Assembly: GCF_018687575.1 (NCBI RefSeq) | Contig: NZ_CP061297.1 | Location: 248,001 to 312,000 of the forward strand | Reading direction: 5' to 3' | DNA length: 64,000 nt | Source: Polynucleobacter asymbioticus | GTDB taxonomy: Bacteria; Pseudomonadota; Gammaproteobacteria; Burkholderiales; Burkholderiaceae | Shown here: in pieces, positions 46,361 through 54,650 of the stretch | How the letters are laid out: each line of letters starts with the position of its first letter | Position numbering within the stretch: the stretch's first letter is position 1 | Notes under the pieces: generated by a model | Seen by the model: the letters and a program-made list of their open reading frames with translations, nothing else | What the model was told of the DNA's origin: nothing | Database searches by the model: none | Position numbers and translations under genes: made by a program

Positions 46361-47395
46361 ATGTCTTTTATAACGTTACGTACAGGCCGAGATATTGGCG
46401 ATTATTTAAAACCATATATTGTGGCAGAACTCAATACAAGTCACTTTGGCGATATAGAAATCGCAAAAAAGATGATTGAGCAAGCCAAGCTTGTTGGCTG
46501 TGATTGCGTCAAATTCCAATCGTGGTCGGCAGAATCACTTTATTGCGAAGATTACTATAGGGTAAATAAAATTGCTAAGCGCATGGTGACAAAATTCTCT
46601 TTAAGTAATGATCAGTTAAAAGAGCTTTCTAGTCATGCAAAATTAATAGGGATTGATTTTGCATCCACTCCTTACTCTATTGATGAAGCTATTTTTTTGG
46701 TAGAAGAATGTGGGGTTCCATTTATAAAGATTGCCTCAATGGAGCTAAACAATTTTCCTTACTTGACTGAGTTAAGTAATCTGGGTGTGCCTTTAGTTCT
46801 TTCTACTGGAATGGGAACCATGGAGGAGATTGGCTTAGCTGTAGAGGCTATTAGATTGGCTGGAAATAATAAGCTCATCATTCTGCACTGTACTTCTGTA
46901 TACCCCGCTTCACCAAATATTATTAGGCTCCAAAATATTGCCACACTTAGAAGTAAATTTTCTGAATACCCAATTGGCTATTCAGACCACAGCATTGGGA
47001 TCGAAATACCAGCAGCATCTGTTGCCTTGGGCGCCTGTTTAATTGAGAAGCACTTTACATTAGATAGTGCGAAGATCGGGATGGATAATCAAATGGCAAC
47101 TGAGCCTGAGGAAATGGAATCTATGATTGCAGCATGTCATCGCGTGCATGAGGCGATGGGGGGGTCGGAGCGTATTTTGTCGCAAGAGGAACAAGATCAG
47201 GCTGTCAAGATGCGACGTAGTATGGTGGCTAAGGTTAAACTTTTTCCAGGGGACTTTATTACAGAGTCAGTAATTGAGTTTAAGCGCCCAGGAAATGGGA
47301 TACCTCCATCTAGTTATAAGCAGCATCTAAATAAGAGAGTTGTAAATGAGGTGGAAGTAGGGGCTATGGTTAGTTTGGGCGATATAGAGCAATGA
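46361..47395 (+). CDS. NeuB-family synthase (sialic-acid-synthase-like) with SAF domain
   Basis: A TIM-barrel PEP-condensing enzyme of 344 residues. It has YIVAELNTSHFGDIEIAKKMIEQAKLVGCDCVKFQ at the start, DFASTPYSIDEAIFL, ASMELNNFPYL, LSTGMGTMEEI, ILHCTSVYPASP, GYSDHSIG and IEKHFTLD, and a C-terminal antifreeze-like SAF domain (about 285-344). NeuB enzymes join PEP to an aldose (ManNAc or related) to give a nonulosonate. No NeuC epimerase or CMP-sugar synthetase is in the window, so a different aldehyde substrate is possible. It is 7 bases after the TPP enzyme, indicating a shared pathway. Confidence 0.87.
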   Translation: MSFITLRTGRDIGDYLKPYIVAELNTSHFGDIEIAKKMIEQAKLVGCDCVKFQSWSAESLYCEDYYRVNKIAKRMVTKFSLSNDQLKELSSHAKLIGIDFASTPYSIDEAIFLVEECGVPFIKIASMELNNFPYLTELSNLGVPLVLSTGMGTMEEIGLAVEAIRLAGNNKLIILHCTSVYPASPNIIRLQNIATLRSKFSEYPIGYSDHSIGIEIPAASVALGACLIEKHFTLDSAKIGMDNQMATEPEEMESMIAACHRVHEAMGGSERILSQEEQDQAVKMRRSMVAKVKLFPGDFITESVIEFKRPGNGIPPSSYKQHLNKRVVNEVEVGAMVSLGDIEQ

Positions 47396-47639
47396 TTTAC
47401 ATTTGCTTGTAATTAATTAAAATTAAAAAATTTATTTTGGACGCTAATTCAGATGGGCAATTAAAAAGCTTCTACCTGTAAAGTTGATAGTAATAAATGT
47501 AGTAATTATTTTATAAAATATGAAGTAGCTGAAGCAGAAATAGCCGATTAAATGAGGTCACGACTCTTTTAGAGCGCTGTTAATTAGAAAGTCTGGTCAT
47601 CCAAGGGAATTCTAAAATTATGAGCTGACCACCCTTTGA

Positions 47640-47645
47640 TATAAT
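47640..47645 (+). promoter_or_regulatory. Candidate -10 element before the ABC transporter gene
   Basis: A perfect TATAAT at 47640-47645 lies 34 bases before the TTG start of the ABC gene, at the end of a 284-base A+T-rich gap (47396-47679) in which I see no gene. No convincing -35 is present at the proper distance. Confidence 0.4.
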
Positions 47646-47679
47646 TAGCTAAGCAAAAAATGCGAAATATAAGGCCAAA

Positions 47680-49440
47680 TTGTCTACCTTAAGAGTGCTC
47701 AAAGTTTTTTTTGGCGTTTTATCTCGCAAAAGAAAACTGGATCTAATTAACATAATACTGCTAAATATTGCCTGTTCGGCTCTTGAGCTTGCAAGTATTG
47801 GCGCAGTTGGTCCATTTATGCTGGCGCTAACCAGGCCAGAAATTCCATTCAACTACTTAGCTCCTTCAGAATTTGGTCGAGCCCTGGACCTTGTTGCCGC
47901 TCAAGACATTGTTTTGCCAATCACTATCGCTTTTATAGGATTGATTTTTTTATCGGCTTTATTTAGGTCTGTAGTGCTTTATTTTGGAACACGATTTTCA
48001 TTTGCACTTGGTTCTGAAATAAGTACAGCCTGTTATAGGGCCTACTTAAATAAGCCGTATTTAGAGGTAATAAGTGATCACACTAGCGAAATTATTAATA
48101 ATATTTTCGTGAATATCAATCTTGTGATTTACCAAATAATCAATCCAGTAACCATTTTTTTTAGCGGATTATCATTGATAATTGCTCTATCGGTACTTAT
48201 GTTGGTTGTTAATCCAGCGGGAACAGCCTCCGCATTCTCCTTCTTGGCGGTACTTTATTTTGCCGTTCACTTCTTGGGTAAGAGAAGAGCTAAAGATAAT
48301 GGGGCAAAAATAGACTTTGAGTCCTCGAGGGCCATTAAAGCATTGCAAGATGGTATCGGTGGAATACGGGATGTTATTGTCAATGGAACTCAGCAGGCTT
48401 TTCTGGACCTTCATTCGAGTGCTGACTTAAATCTAAGAAAATTACAGGGTGCAAATCAGTTTATTAGCGCATTCCCGCGAATTGGGATAGAGGCGGCGGC
48501 AATGATAGTGGTTGCTATAGCCGGATACTTAATATCTGATAATTCAGGGCTTACATTAGCCCTCCCAACCTTGGCAATAATCGTTATGGCTGGGCAAAGA
48601 CTTTTGCCTGCCCTGCAACAGTGTTACGTTTCCACTAACTCAATCAATTCAAGTATCCAAGCTTTAAACAAGATTAACGATTTATTGATATTTGATAAAA
48701 ATAATTCTGCAGCTTTGGAGAAAATGCAGAAAATATTTTTTAACCATTCTGTTTGCTTAAAAAATATTGAGTTACAGCTTGGAAATCCACCTAAATTAAT
48801 CTTGAATGGAGTTAATTTGGAGGTGCGTAAAGGTGAGAGAATTGGGGTGATAGGTAAGACTGGATCTGGAAAAAGCACTCTTGTCGATATTCTGATGGGC
48901 TTACTATTTCCAACTAGTGGGTCAGTAGAGGTTGATGCGATTAGTCTTAATTCGCACAACGTAAAGACATGGATGCAAATGGTAGCGCACGTTCCGCAAT
49001 CTATTTTTCTAACAGATGCCTCAATTAAATGCAATATTGCTTTTGGTGTTCCTGAAGCCGAAATAGATCTTGCAAGGGTTGAGTATGCAATTAAATCTGC
49101 TCAGCTCACGGATTTAATTAATAGCCTCACAGATGGTATTAACTCAATTATTGGCGAGCGGGGCGCTTTTCTGTCTGGAGGTCAAAGGCAGCGAATTGGT
49201 ATTGCTCGCGCGCTATATAAAAAATCTCAAATTCTGATCTTTGATGAGGCTACTAGTGCCTTGGATGGGGAAACAGAAGGCTCGGTAATGAATTGTATTT
49301 ACGACTTAGATCCTAATCTAACAGTGATAGTCATAGCGCACAGATTATCAACATTAAGGGGCTGCGATCGAATTATAGAGATTGATTCTGGTAGGATTGG
49401 AGTAATTGGCACCTATGATGAATTGGTGAAAAATGAGTGA
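47680..49440 (+). CDS. ABC transporter, PglK/MsbA-like lipid-linked glycan flippase
   Basis: A half-type ABC exporter of 586 residues with an N-terminal membrane domain (about six helices to residue 330) and a C-terminal ATPase. The Walker A is GKTGSGKST (392-400), the signature LSGGQ starts at 498 and the Walker B ILIFDE ends at D522-E523, then ATSALD and an H-loop IAHRLS. The layout matches PglK of Campylobacter, which flips lipid-linked oligosaccharides. No Wzx-like flippase is seen, so this is the likely exporter of the locus product. It starts at TTG 47680, as an in-frame stop precedes it and no ATG fits. Its stop overlaps the next gene. Confidence 0.85.
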   Translation: MSTLRVLKVFFGVLSRKRKLDLINIILLNIACSALELASIGAVGPFMLALTRPEIPFNYLAPSEFGRALDLVAAQDIVLPITIAFIGLIFLSALFRSVVLYFGTRFSFALGSEISTACYRAYLNKPYLEVISDHTSEIINNIFVNINLVIYQIINPVTIFFSGLSLIIALSVLMLVVNPAGTASAFSFLAVLYFAVHFLGKRRAKDNGAKIDFESSRAIKALQDGIGGIRDVIVNGTQQAFLDLHSSADLNLRKLQGANQFISAFPRIGIEAAAMIVVAIAGYLISDNSGLTLALPTLAIIVMAGQRLLPALQQCYVSTNSINSSIQALNKINDLLIFDKNNSAALEKMQKIFFNHSVCLKNIELQLGNPPKLILNGVNLEVRKGERIGVIGKTGSGKSTLVDILMGLLFPTSGSVEVDAISLNSHNVKTWMQMVAHVPQSIFLTDASIKCNIAFGVPEAEIDLARVEYAIKSAQLTDLINSLTDGINSIIGERGAFLSGGQRQRIGIARALYKKSQILIFDEATSALDGETEGSVMNCIYDLDPNLTVIVIAHRLSTLRGCDRIIEIDSGRIGVIGTYDELVKNE

Positions 49441-50416
49441 TCTCAGTAGCCCATTTGAATTTGCTCCAGTAGTAATACATACATATACAAGGCATGAGCA
49501 TCTTAAAAAGACAATTGAGGCTCTTTTGCTTAACGATCTTGCGCCTTCAACAGATTTATATATTGCCTCTGATGCTCCGAGACAGCGCAAAGATGAGGGC
49601 GATGTTTTGAAGTTGCGAGAATATATTAACTCCATCAAGGGGTTTAAGTCTGTCAATATAATTTTAAGAGATAAAAACTTTGGCCTTCACCTTAATGCAT
49701 CCGCTGCATTTGATGAGGTATATAAGAAAACTGATAGGTTAATAACAATTGAAGACGATACGATTGTTGGAAGAGGATTTCTAAGGTATATAAATGAGGG
49801 TTTATCGCTTTATAGAGGAGATGAGAGCGTTTTTGCTATTTGCGGATATCTTTATAAATCCATCCGTATAAATTCTTCATCTGATGTTGTGCTTTTACCT
49901 GGATTCTCAGCTTGGGGTTATGGAATTTGGAGGGATAGGTTTTATGGTTTGCCAAATTATGTTGAAGTTGCAAACGAGTTTCTGAGAAGTCCCAAACTGT
50001 TTGTTAAATTAATGTTAAATCGTCCTGATTTAATTTTTGGGGTATGGAGTGTTGCCAGTGGGCGTCTAGTTGCAGCTGATTTAGCTTTTTTACTCGATAT
50101 GATTAAAAAAAATAAAAAATGCCTATTCCCAAAAGAATCTTTAGTGCGAAATATTGGTAACGATGGAACTGGTGAGAATTGCATAGTCGATTCCTCCTAT
50201 AAAGATCAGCAATATAATCAGAATGACATAGTGATTGTTGGAAGTGATAGTGCGGCCCATAGATATCCCCTCAACCCTTTTTTTTCAGCGCTTGGTGGGT
50301 GGAAAATTTTAATTAAAAATTTATCCAAATTCTTTATGCTGATAATTGTTGGCGAGCGCCTATATAAGAGGCTTGCTAACCTTAAAAACTCTATAAAACG
50401 GATGTTAGTAAATTAA
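49433..50416 (+). CDS. Glycosyltransferase, GT-A (family 2 / GNT-I-like)
   Basis: A 327-residue protein with a GT-A fold start: VVIHTYTRHEHLKKTIEALLLND, then DLYIASDAPR and the nucleotide/metal-binding TIEDDTIVGRGFLRYINEGL (about 103-122), followed by LLPGFSAWGYGIWRDRF typical of acceptor-side motifs. It should transfer a sugar to the growing lipid-linked glycan on the cytoplasmic face. ATG 49433 overlaps the ABC gene stop by 8 bases. Donor and linkage are unknown. Confidence 0.78.
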   Translation: MSDLSSPFEFAPVVIHTYTRHEHLKKTIEALLLNDLAPSTDLYIASDAPRQRKDEGDVLKLREYINSIKGFKSVNIILRDKNFGLHLNASAAFDEVYKKTDRLITIEDDTIVGRGFLRYINEGLSLYRGDESVFAICGYLYKSIRINSSSDVVLLPGFSAWGYGIWRDRFYGLPNYVEVANEFLRSPKLFVKLMLNRPDLIFGVWSVASGRLVAADLAFLLDMIKKNKKCLFPKESLVRNIGNDGTGENCIVDSSYKDQQYNQNDIVIVGSDSAAHRYPLNPFFSALGGWKILIKNLSKFFMLIIVGERLYKRLANLKNSIKRMLVN

Positions 50417-50424
50417 GATTCAAT

Positions 50425-50664
50425 ATGATAAATTTATTTGGATGGGTTTATGAGAAAACCAATCAATCTACTAGTTTATTTAAGTATTTCTGGTTAGCGC
50501 TGCGCAGATTAACTTTGAAGCTTTATCCTAGCGCACCATGTCGCATGGAGGTGTATGGGGTATATATGATTTTGCCATTTAACAATGCGTTACCAGGATA
50601 TTTGTTTGACCTTGAGTTTGGTTTTTATGAAAGTAGCACTTCAGAATTGCGCCAGCAGATGTAA
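50425..50664 (+). pseudogene. Probable N-terminal remnant of an FkbM-type methyltransferase
   Basis: A 79-residue frame between two glycosyltransferase genes. Its sequence CRMEVYGVYMILPFNNALPGYLFDLEFGFYES resembles the N-terminal lead-in of FkbM-family methyltransferases that sit in polysaccharide loci, but the SAM-binding domain is absent. The TAA stop overlaps the ATG of the next gene (TAATG), so translation may be coupled to it. It could be a decayed gene whose 3' part was replaced by the glycosyltransferase, or a real small protein. The family match is from memory and moderate. Confidence 0.45.
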
Positions 50665-51770
50665 TGAAAATTGCCTACGACCATCAAATTTTCTACCAGC
50701 AACCCTTTGGCGGTATTTCTCGTTACTTTACTAATGTAGCTTCTCAAATTCTTGAGGCGGGTGAAGCGGTCAATATTTTTAGTCCGATCTATTGCAATCG
50801 TTACCTGGGATCTTTGCCTGAAAATATTGTTCGGGGGCATTACATCGCAAAATATCCACCGAAAACAATAAGGCTGGTAAATGCTTATAACAATGTCGTT
50901 TCTAAGCATCAAATTGGAGCGTGGAAACCCGATTTACTACATGAAACCTATTACTCTAGGGCGAGCCTTGCCCCGAAAAAGTCCGCTATTGTTACGACTG
51001 TATACGATATGATTCATGAAATTTTTGAAGAAGATTTTTCTGATGGCGGTAGAACATCTAGATTAAAGCTTGAGTCAATAAATCGGGCTGATCACATAAT
51101 ATGCATTTCTGAAAGCACGAAAAAGGATTTGATCGAGATATTTAATGTGCCCCACCATAAAGTTTCGGTTGTTCTATTAGGCTTTGACCAACTCTCTCAA
51201 AATCCTCATCTGAAGGGAAGCGCTGCCGATTCTTATGCTCCATACTTGTTGTACGTAGGATCTCGAGCCGGGTATAAAAACTTCACTGGTTTTGTTGAGG
51301 CTGTCGCCTTATCGAGAGGCTTAATGTCCGATATCAATATTATTTGTTTTGGCGGCGGATCCTTTGATGAGAATGAAACTACCCTCTTTAAGCAGATGGG
51401 CTTTAAAGAGGGGCAAATTCTTCAGATAAGTGGGGGTGATGAGCTGCTTGGATCTTTCTATAGGGGGGCTAAAGCTTTCGTATGCCCTTCTTTATATGAA
51501 GGATTTGGGATTCCACCGCTTGAGGCGATGGCTAATAATTGCCCTGTAATATGTAGTAATACGAGCTCTATCCCAGAGGTTGTCGGAGACGCCGGAAAAT
51601 ATTTCAATCCGAGTGATGTCGGTGATATGTGTAGGTCAATCGAGAGTGTTGTTTACGATGAGTCTATGATGCAGGAGCTTAAAATATTGGGTGCTGAGCG
51701 TTTGCAAAATTTTTCTTGGAAAAAATGTGCCGATCAAACCCTTGCAATTTATAAGCAGTTGGTCTCTTAG
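50664..51770 (+). CDS. Glycosyltransferase family 4 (GT-B)
   Basis: A GT-B fold glycosyltransferase of 368 residues. It begins MKIAYDHQIFYQQPFGGISRYF with the Gly-Gly acceptor loop. The middle has TTVYDMIHEIFEEDF and HIICISESTKKDLIEIF. The C-terminal donor domain has YLLYVGSRAGYKNF and the E-x7-E region YEGFGIPPLEAMANNCPVICSN. Family 4 enzymes of this look often transfer mannose or related sugars from GDP donors, which fits manC/gmd upstream. The start overlaps the stop of the preceding fragment. Confidence 0.87.
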   Translation: MKIAYDHQIFYQQPFGGISRYFTNVASQILEAGEAVNIFSPIYCNRYLGSLPENIVRGHYIAKYPPKTIRLVNAYNNVVSKHQIGAWKPDLLHETYYSRASLAPKKSAIVTTVYDMIHEIFEEDFSDGGRTSRLKLESINRADHIICISESTKKDLIEIFNVPHHKVSVVLLGFDQLSQNPHLKGSAADSYAPYLLYVGSRAGYKNFTGFVEAVALSRGLMSDINIICFGGGSFDENETTLFKQMGFKEGQILQISGGDELLGSFYRGAKAFVCPSLYEGFGIPPLEAMANNCPVICSNTSSIPEVVGDAGKYFNPSDVGDMCRSIESVVYDESMMQELKILGAERLQNFSWKKCADQTLAIYKQLVS

Positions 51771-51825
51771 CCCCAACGGATTTTGAGCCTTACCTTATTA
51801 GGTTTTAAATGGTTATCCCTTCAAT

Positions 51826-52320
51826 ATGATTAGACATATAGTTAATATTTTCTTATGGTTTCTGCCGCCAACAAGATTATTTCTGTTGCGAAATTTTTTC
51901 CTAAAGATTGCCGGTATTAGATTGGGTCGAAACGTTAGATTTTGTGGGCGCTCCTGGATTTACGGCCGAGGGGATTTACTTATTAGTCACGATACTTGGA
52001 TTAGTCCAGGTGCAATTATTTTCACCCATGAGAGTGTAGCTATCAATATTGGCTCTCAGTGCGATATTGGGCCGGGCGTAGAGTTCATCACCGGCAGTCA
52101 TGATATTGGCACCTCGCTTAGACGTGCTGGCAAGGGGTATGCAAATGCAATCACTCTGGGGGATGGCGTTTGGATCGGAGCTAAAAGCATTATCTTGGGT
52201 GGAGTCACTATTGGGTCTGGATCAATCATTGCGGCTGGTTCTTTGGTTAGATCTGATGTGCCACCCAATTCATTGGTTGCTGGAGTTCCAGCAGTAGTTA
52301 AGCGATCTCTGCCTCTATGA
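51826..52320 (+). CDS. Hexapeptide-repeat acetyltransferase (WcaF/LacA-like)
   Basis: A left-handed beta-helix acyltransferase of 164 residues. It has a hydrophobic N-terminal stretch (FLWFLPPTRLFLLRNFFL), hexapeptide repeats from IRLGRNVRFCG to DGVWIGAKSIILGGVTIGSGSIIAAGSLV, the catalytic His in FITGSHDIG and the usual ending NSLVAGVPAVVKR. It probably O-acetylates a sugar residue of the polysaccharide. Its TGA overlaps the next gene start. Confidence 0.85.
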   Translation: MIRHIVNIFLWFLPPTRLFLLRNFFLKIAGIRLGRNVRFCGRSWIYGRGDLLISHDTWISPGAIIFTHESVAINIGSQCDIGPGVEFITGSHDIGTSLRRAGKGYANAITLGDGVWIGAKSIILGGVTIGSGSIIAAGSLVRSDVPPNSLVAGVPAVVKRSLPL

Positions 52321-53489
52321 CAAAGAGGGTTGTTTTCATGTGCAATGCTTTGGATGACTTGACTCGTTCAGAGCGGGGAATATCAACTGATAGCCCAGCT
52401 GCCACAAGAAAAATAATCTTAATGTGCAAAGCTTTACGTCTTGCTGGCGTCAGGCCGATTATTTTAAGTATGGGTCGAGGGGGATCCATTGCGGAGTGGA
52501 AAAGTTTTTCAAGTGTAGTGCGAAGAATTGATGGCTTGCCATTGCTATACATTCCGTTTACATCAATTCCAATTCTGTCCCAGCTGTTGTCGGCCCTTGC
52601 ATTGATATATGTTGTCTGTAAGCTACGTCTTAGAGGGGTTAATCACCTCATTTTTTATAATCGTACGGATGCATTTCTCCCATCGCTGTTGGTAAGCTCA
52701 GTATTGAAGTATAAAAATATCCTTGACCTTGAGGATGGCGAAGTCCGTAGGGGTGGGCGTCTACTAAGTTGTGGTTTTGCGAGGATGATCACCTACGCAT
52801 ATGATGTCTTATGCGATCGTGCTTTACTTGCCTGCTCTGCGCTTAAACAGGCTACCTCAATACGCCCTATACTTTGTTACTACGGTGCAATATTTAAATT
52901 TCATCAAAAAATTAAGCTTGACTCTAAAGTTATAACGGTACTAATGAGTGGGACCTTAAGTAATGAGACGGGTGCCAGTTTATTAATCGATACCATTCGA
53001 ATGATGGCCTCTAGTAAGGCGCCATGGCTAAAAAATGTTCGGTTTGAAATCACCGGTAAAGGTGAGTCTCTTGATGAGTTTGTGAAATTAGCAAGAACTA
53101 CAGTCGCTCCTGAAGTGGTGGTTCATGGGCGTCTTACTGACTTAGATTACGCTGATGTCCTGAATAGGGCTGATGTTGGTGTATCTCTTAAGCTGAATGA
53201 TGGACCTTATGCAAATACTACCTTCCCTTCAAAAGTGATTGAATATGCAGCTGCAGGATTATTAATTGTGACTACGGATATTAGCGATGTTCGCACTATT
53301 TTTGGGGATGGTGCGCTGTATTTAAATCAAGACAATCCTCTAGAGCTTATCCGGCATCTTGAGTTTATTGCGGCTAACCCAAATGAAGTATTCATGATTG
53401 CAAAGACTGGCCAACAAGCCGTTCAAGAAATTTGCTCGCCAAAATTGGTTGGCAAAAAACTTCAGCAGTTTATTTTTGGAGCAGTTTGA
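52317..53489 (+). CDS. Glycosyltransferase, GT-B (family 4-like)
   Basis: A 390-residue protein with a GT-B plan but weaker motifs than its neighbours: NALDDLTRSERGISTDSPAATRKI near the N-terminus, a hydrophobic segment at about 85-105 (IPILSQLLSALALIYVV), FYNRTDAFLPSLLVSS, and a donor domain with ITVLMSGTLSNETGASLLID, VHGRLTDLDYADVLNRADVGVSL and FPSKVIEYAAAGLLIVTTD. The E-x7-E motif is changed. It is most likely a glycosyltransferase; the substrate is unknown. Start ATGA-overlaps the previous gene, and its stop overlaps the next. Confidence 0.75.
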   Translation: MTKRVVFMCNALDDLTRSERGISTDSPAATRKIILMCKALRLAGVRPIILSMGRGGSIAEWKSFSSVVRRIDGLPLLYIPFTSIPILSQLLSALALIYVVCKLRLRGVNHLIFYNRTDAFLPSLLVSSVLKYKNILDLEDGEVRRGGRLLSCGFARMITYAYDVLCDRALLACSALKQATSIRPILCYYGAIFKFHQKIKLDSKVITVLMSGTLSNETGASLLIDTIRMMASSKAPWLKNVRFEITGKGESLDEFVKLARTTVAPEVVVHGRLTDLDYADVLNRADVGVSLKLNDGPYANTTFPSKVIEYAAAGLLIVTTDISDVRTIFGDGALYLNQDNPLELIRHLEFIAANPNEVFMIAKTGQQAVQEICSPKLVGKKLQQFIFGAV

Positions 53490-54649
53490 TGACCAAGGCT
53501 CCGATAGTTACTTGGCAAGTAGTTTTAACTGACCATCAAGCGTTCACTTATGAGGCGCTTGCAGATTCAGCTGGAGTCAAGGTGCTATCACATGTCGTAG
53601 TGATGGAGGATGAGGCCAGAAAAAAGCAAGGCTGGCTTGATCTTCAGGTTAAATCACTTTCTAGATTTTTAATTCCCCGCAATAATTTCTTTAAATATTG
53701 TTTTGGCGTTATTCGGGATCATCAAAACTCTATTCACATATTTGCTGCGCCATTCTCAGACTGGAGATTTATTCCATGCATGCTCTATGCAGCCTGGTTA
53801 AATGTTGAGTACTTCATTATCTCTGAGCCATATTCTCCGGAATCGGAGGGATATTTAAGTGACACCTCTTTAGTAATGGGACAAATTAAGGCGCTCCTTC
53901 GTCCTAAACTGTATAGGTTGTATGGACTACTTTTGAGAAGATCTGTTACGGGGATATTTGCAATATCTCGCCTAGCCCTTTTTCAGTTTCAAGCAGCTGG
54001 CTTTCCAGCGTCCAAGTTATTTCCATTTGGATATTTTGTTCCAGGCCAATTTGGATCTAAGGATGAAGAGAGATTTAGATTGCATCGACAGCCCCACTCT
54101 AGTATTAATGCTATTTTTGTTGGAAGTTTAATTAGGAGAAAGGGCGTTGATTTACTCATCGATGTAAGTAAAGCCCTATTGGCCCGGGGCTCCAGAATTT
54201 CTATTGATGTTTATGGTCCAGAGAGTAAGGATATGCCCCTCTTGAATTTCCCAAACCTGAGCTATAAAGGAGCAATACCCTTTGGAATGGCTCAGAAAGA
54301 GATGGCTCAATATGACTTGGTGATTGTTCCAAGTCGTCATGATGGCTGGGGTGTTGCAGTTAATGAGGCTATTCTTGCTGGCACCCCTGTTGTTTGTAGC
54401 GACCAGGTTGGGGCTGGTACTCTGGTTAATAAGTTTGCCTGCGGCCTTGAATTCAAGTCTGCAGATCATCATGCTCTTCTTGAGATCTTGAGGAAGATCG
54501 AAGATGATCCTGAGCTATTAAATTCCTTTAGTGAACGAGCCATTAGTAACCGAGAGCGCATTGAGCCAAAGATTGCTGCTAAATACATGCTTTCAGTATT
54601 TGAATCTTCACCATCAAGAAGGGCGATGATTGATTCGCCTTGGTACTGA
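53489..54649 (+). CDS. Glycosyltransferase, GT-B (family 4)
   Basis: A 386-residue GT-B enzyme. The N-terminal acceptor domain is divergent (TWQVVLTDHQAFTYEALADSAGV). The C-terminal domain is typical, with AIFVGSLIRRKGVDLLIDVSKAL, the loop YDLVIVPSRHDGWGVAVNEAILAGTPVVCSD holding the E-x7-E-like region, and a terminal ERIEPKIAAKYM. ATG 53489 overlaps the previous stop (ATGA) and is preferred over the in-frame start at 53432 inside the previous gene. Confidence 0.85.
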   Translation: MTKAPIVTWQVVLTDHQAFTYEALADSAGVKVLSHVVVMEDEARKKQGWLDLQVKSLSRFLIPRNNFFKYCFGVIRDHQNSIHIFAAPFSDWRFIPCMLYAAWLNVEYFIISEPYSPESEGYLSDTSLVMGQIKALLRPKLYRLYGLLLRRSVTGIFAISRLALFQFQAAGFPASKLFPFGYFVPGQFGSKDEERFRLHRQPHSSINAIFVGSLIRRKGVDLLIDVSKALLARGSRISIDVYGPESKDMPLLNFPNLSYKGAIPFGMAQKEMAQYDLVIVPSRHDGWGVAVNEAILAGTPVVCSDQVGAGTLVNKFACGLEFKSADHHALLEILRKIEDDPELLNSFSERAISNRERIEPKIAAKYMLSVFESSPSRRAMIDSPWY

Positions 54650-54650
54650 A

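Noticed and set aside
47396..47679. RNA gene in the A+T-rich gap before the ABC transporter
   Set aside because: No tRNA cloverleaf or known RNA motif could be seen; the stretch is just A+T-rich with a TATAAT at its end.
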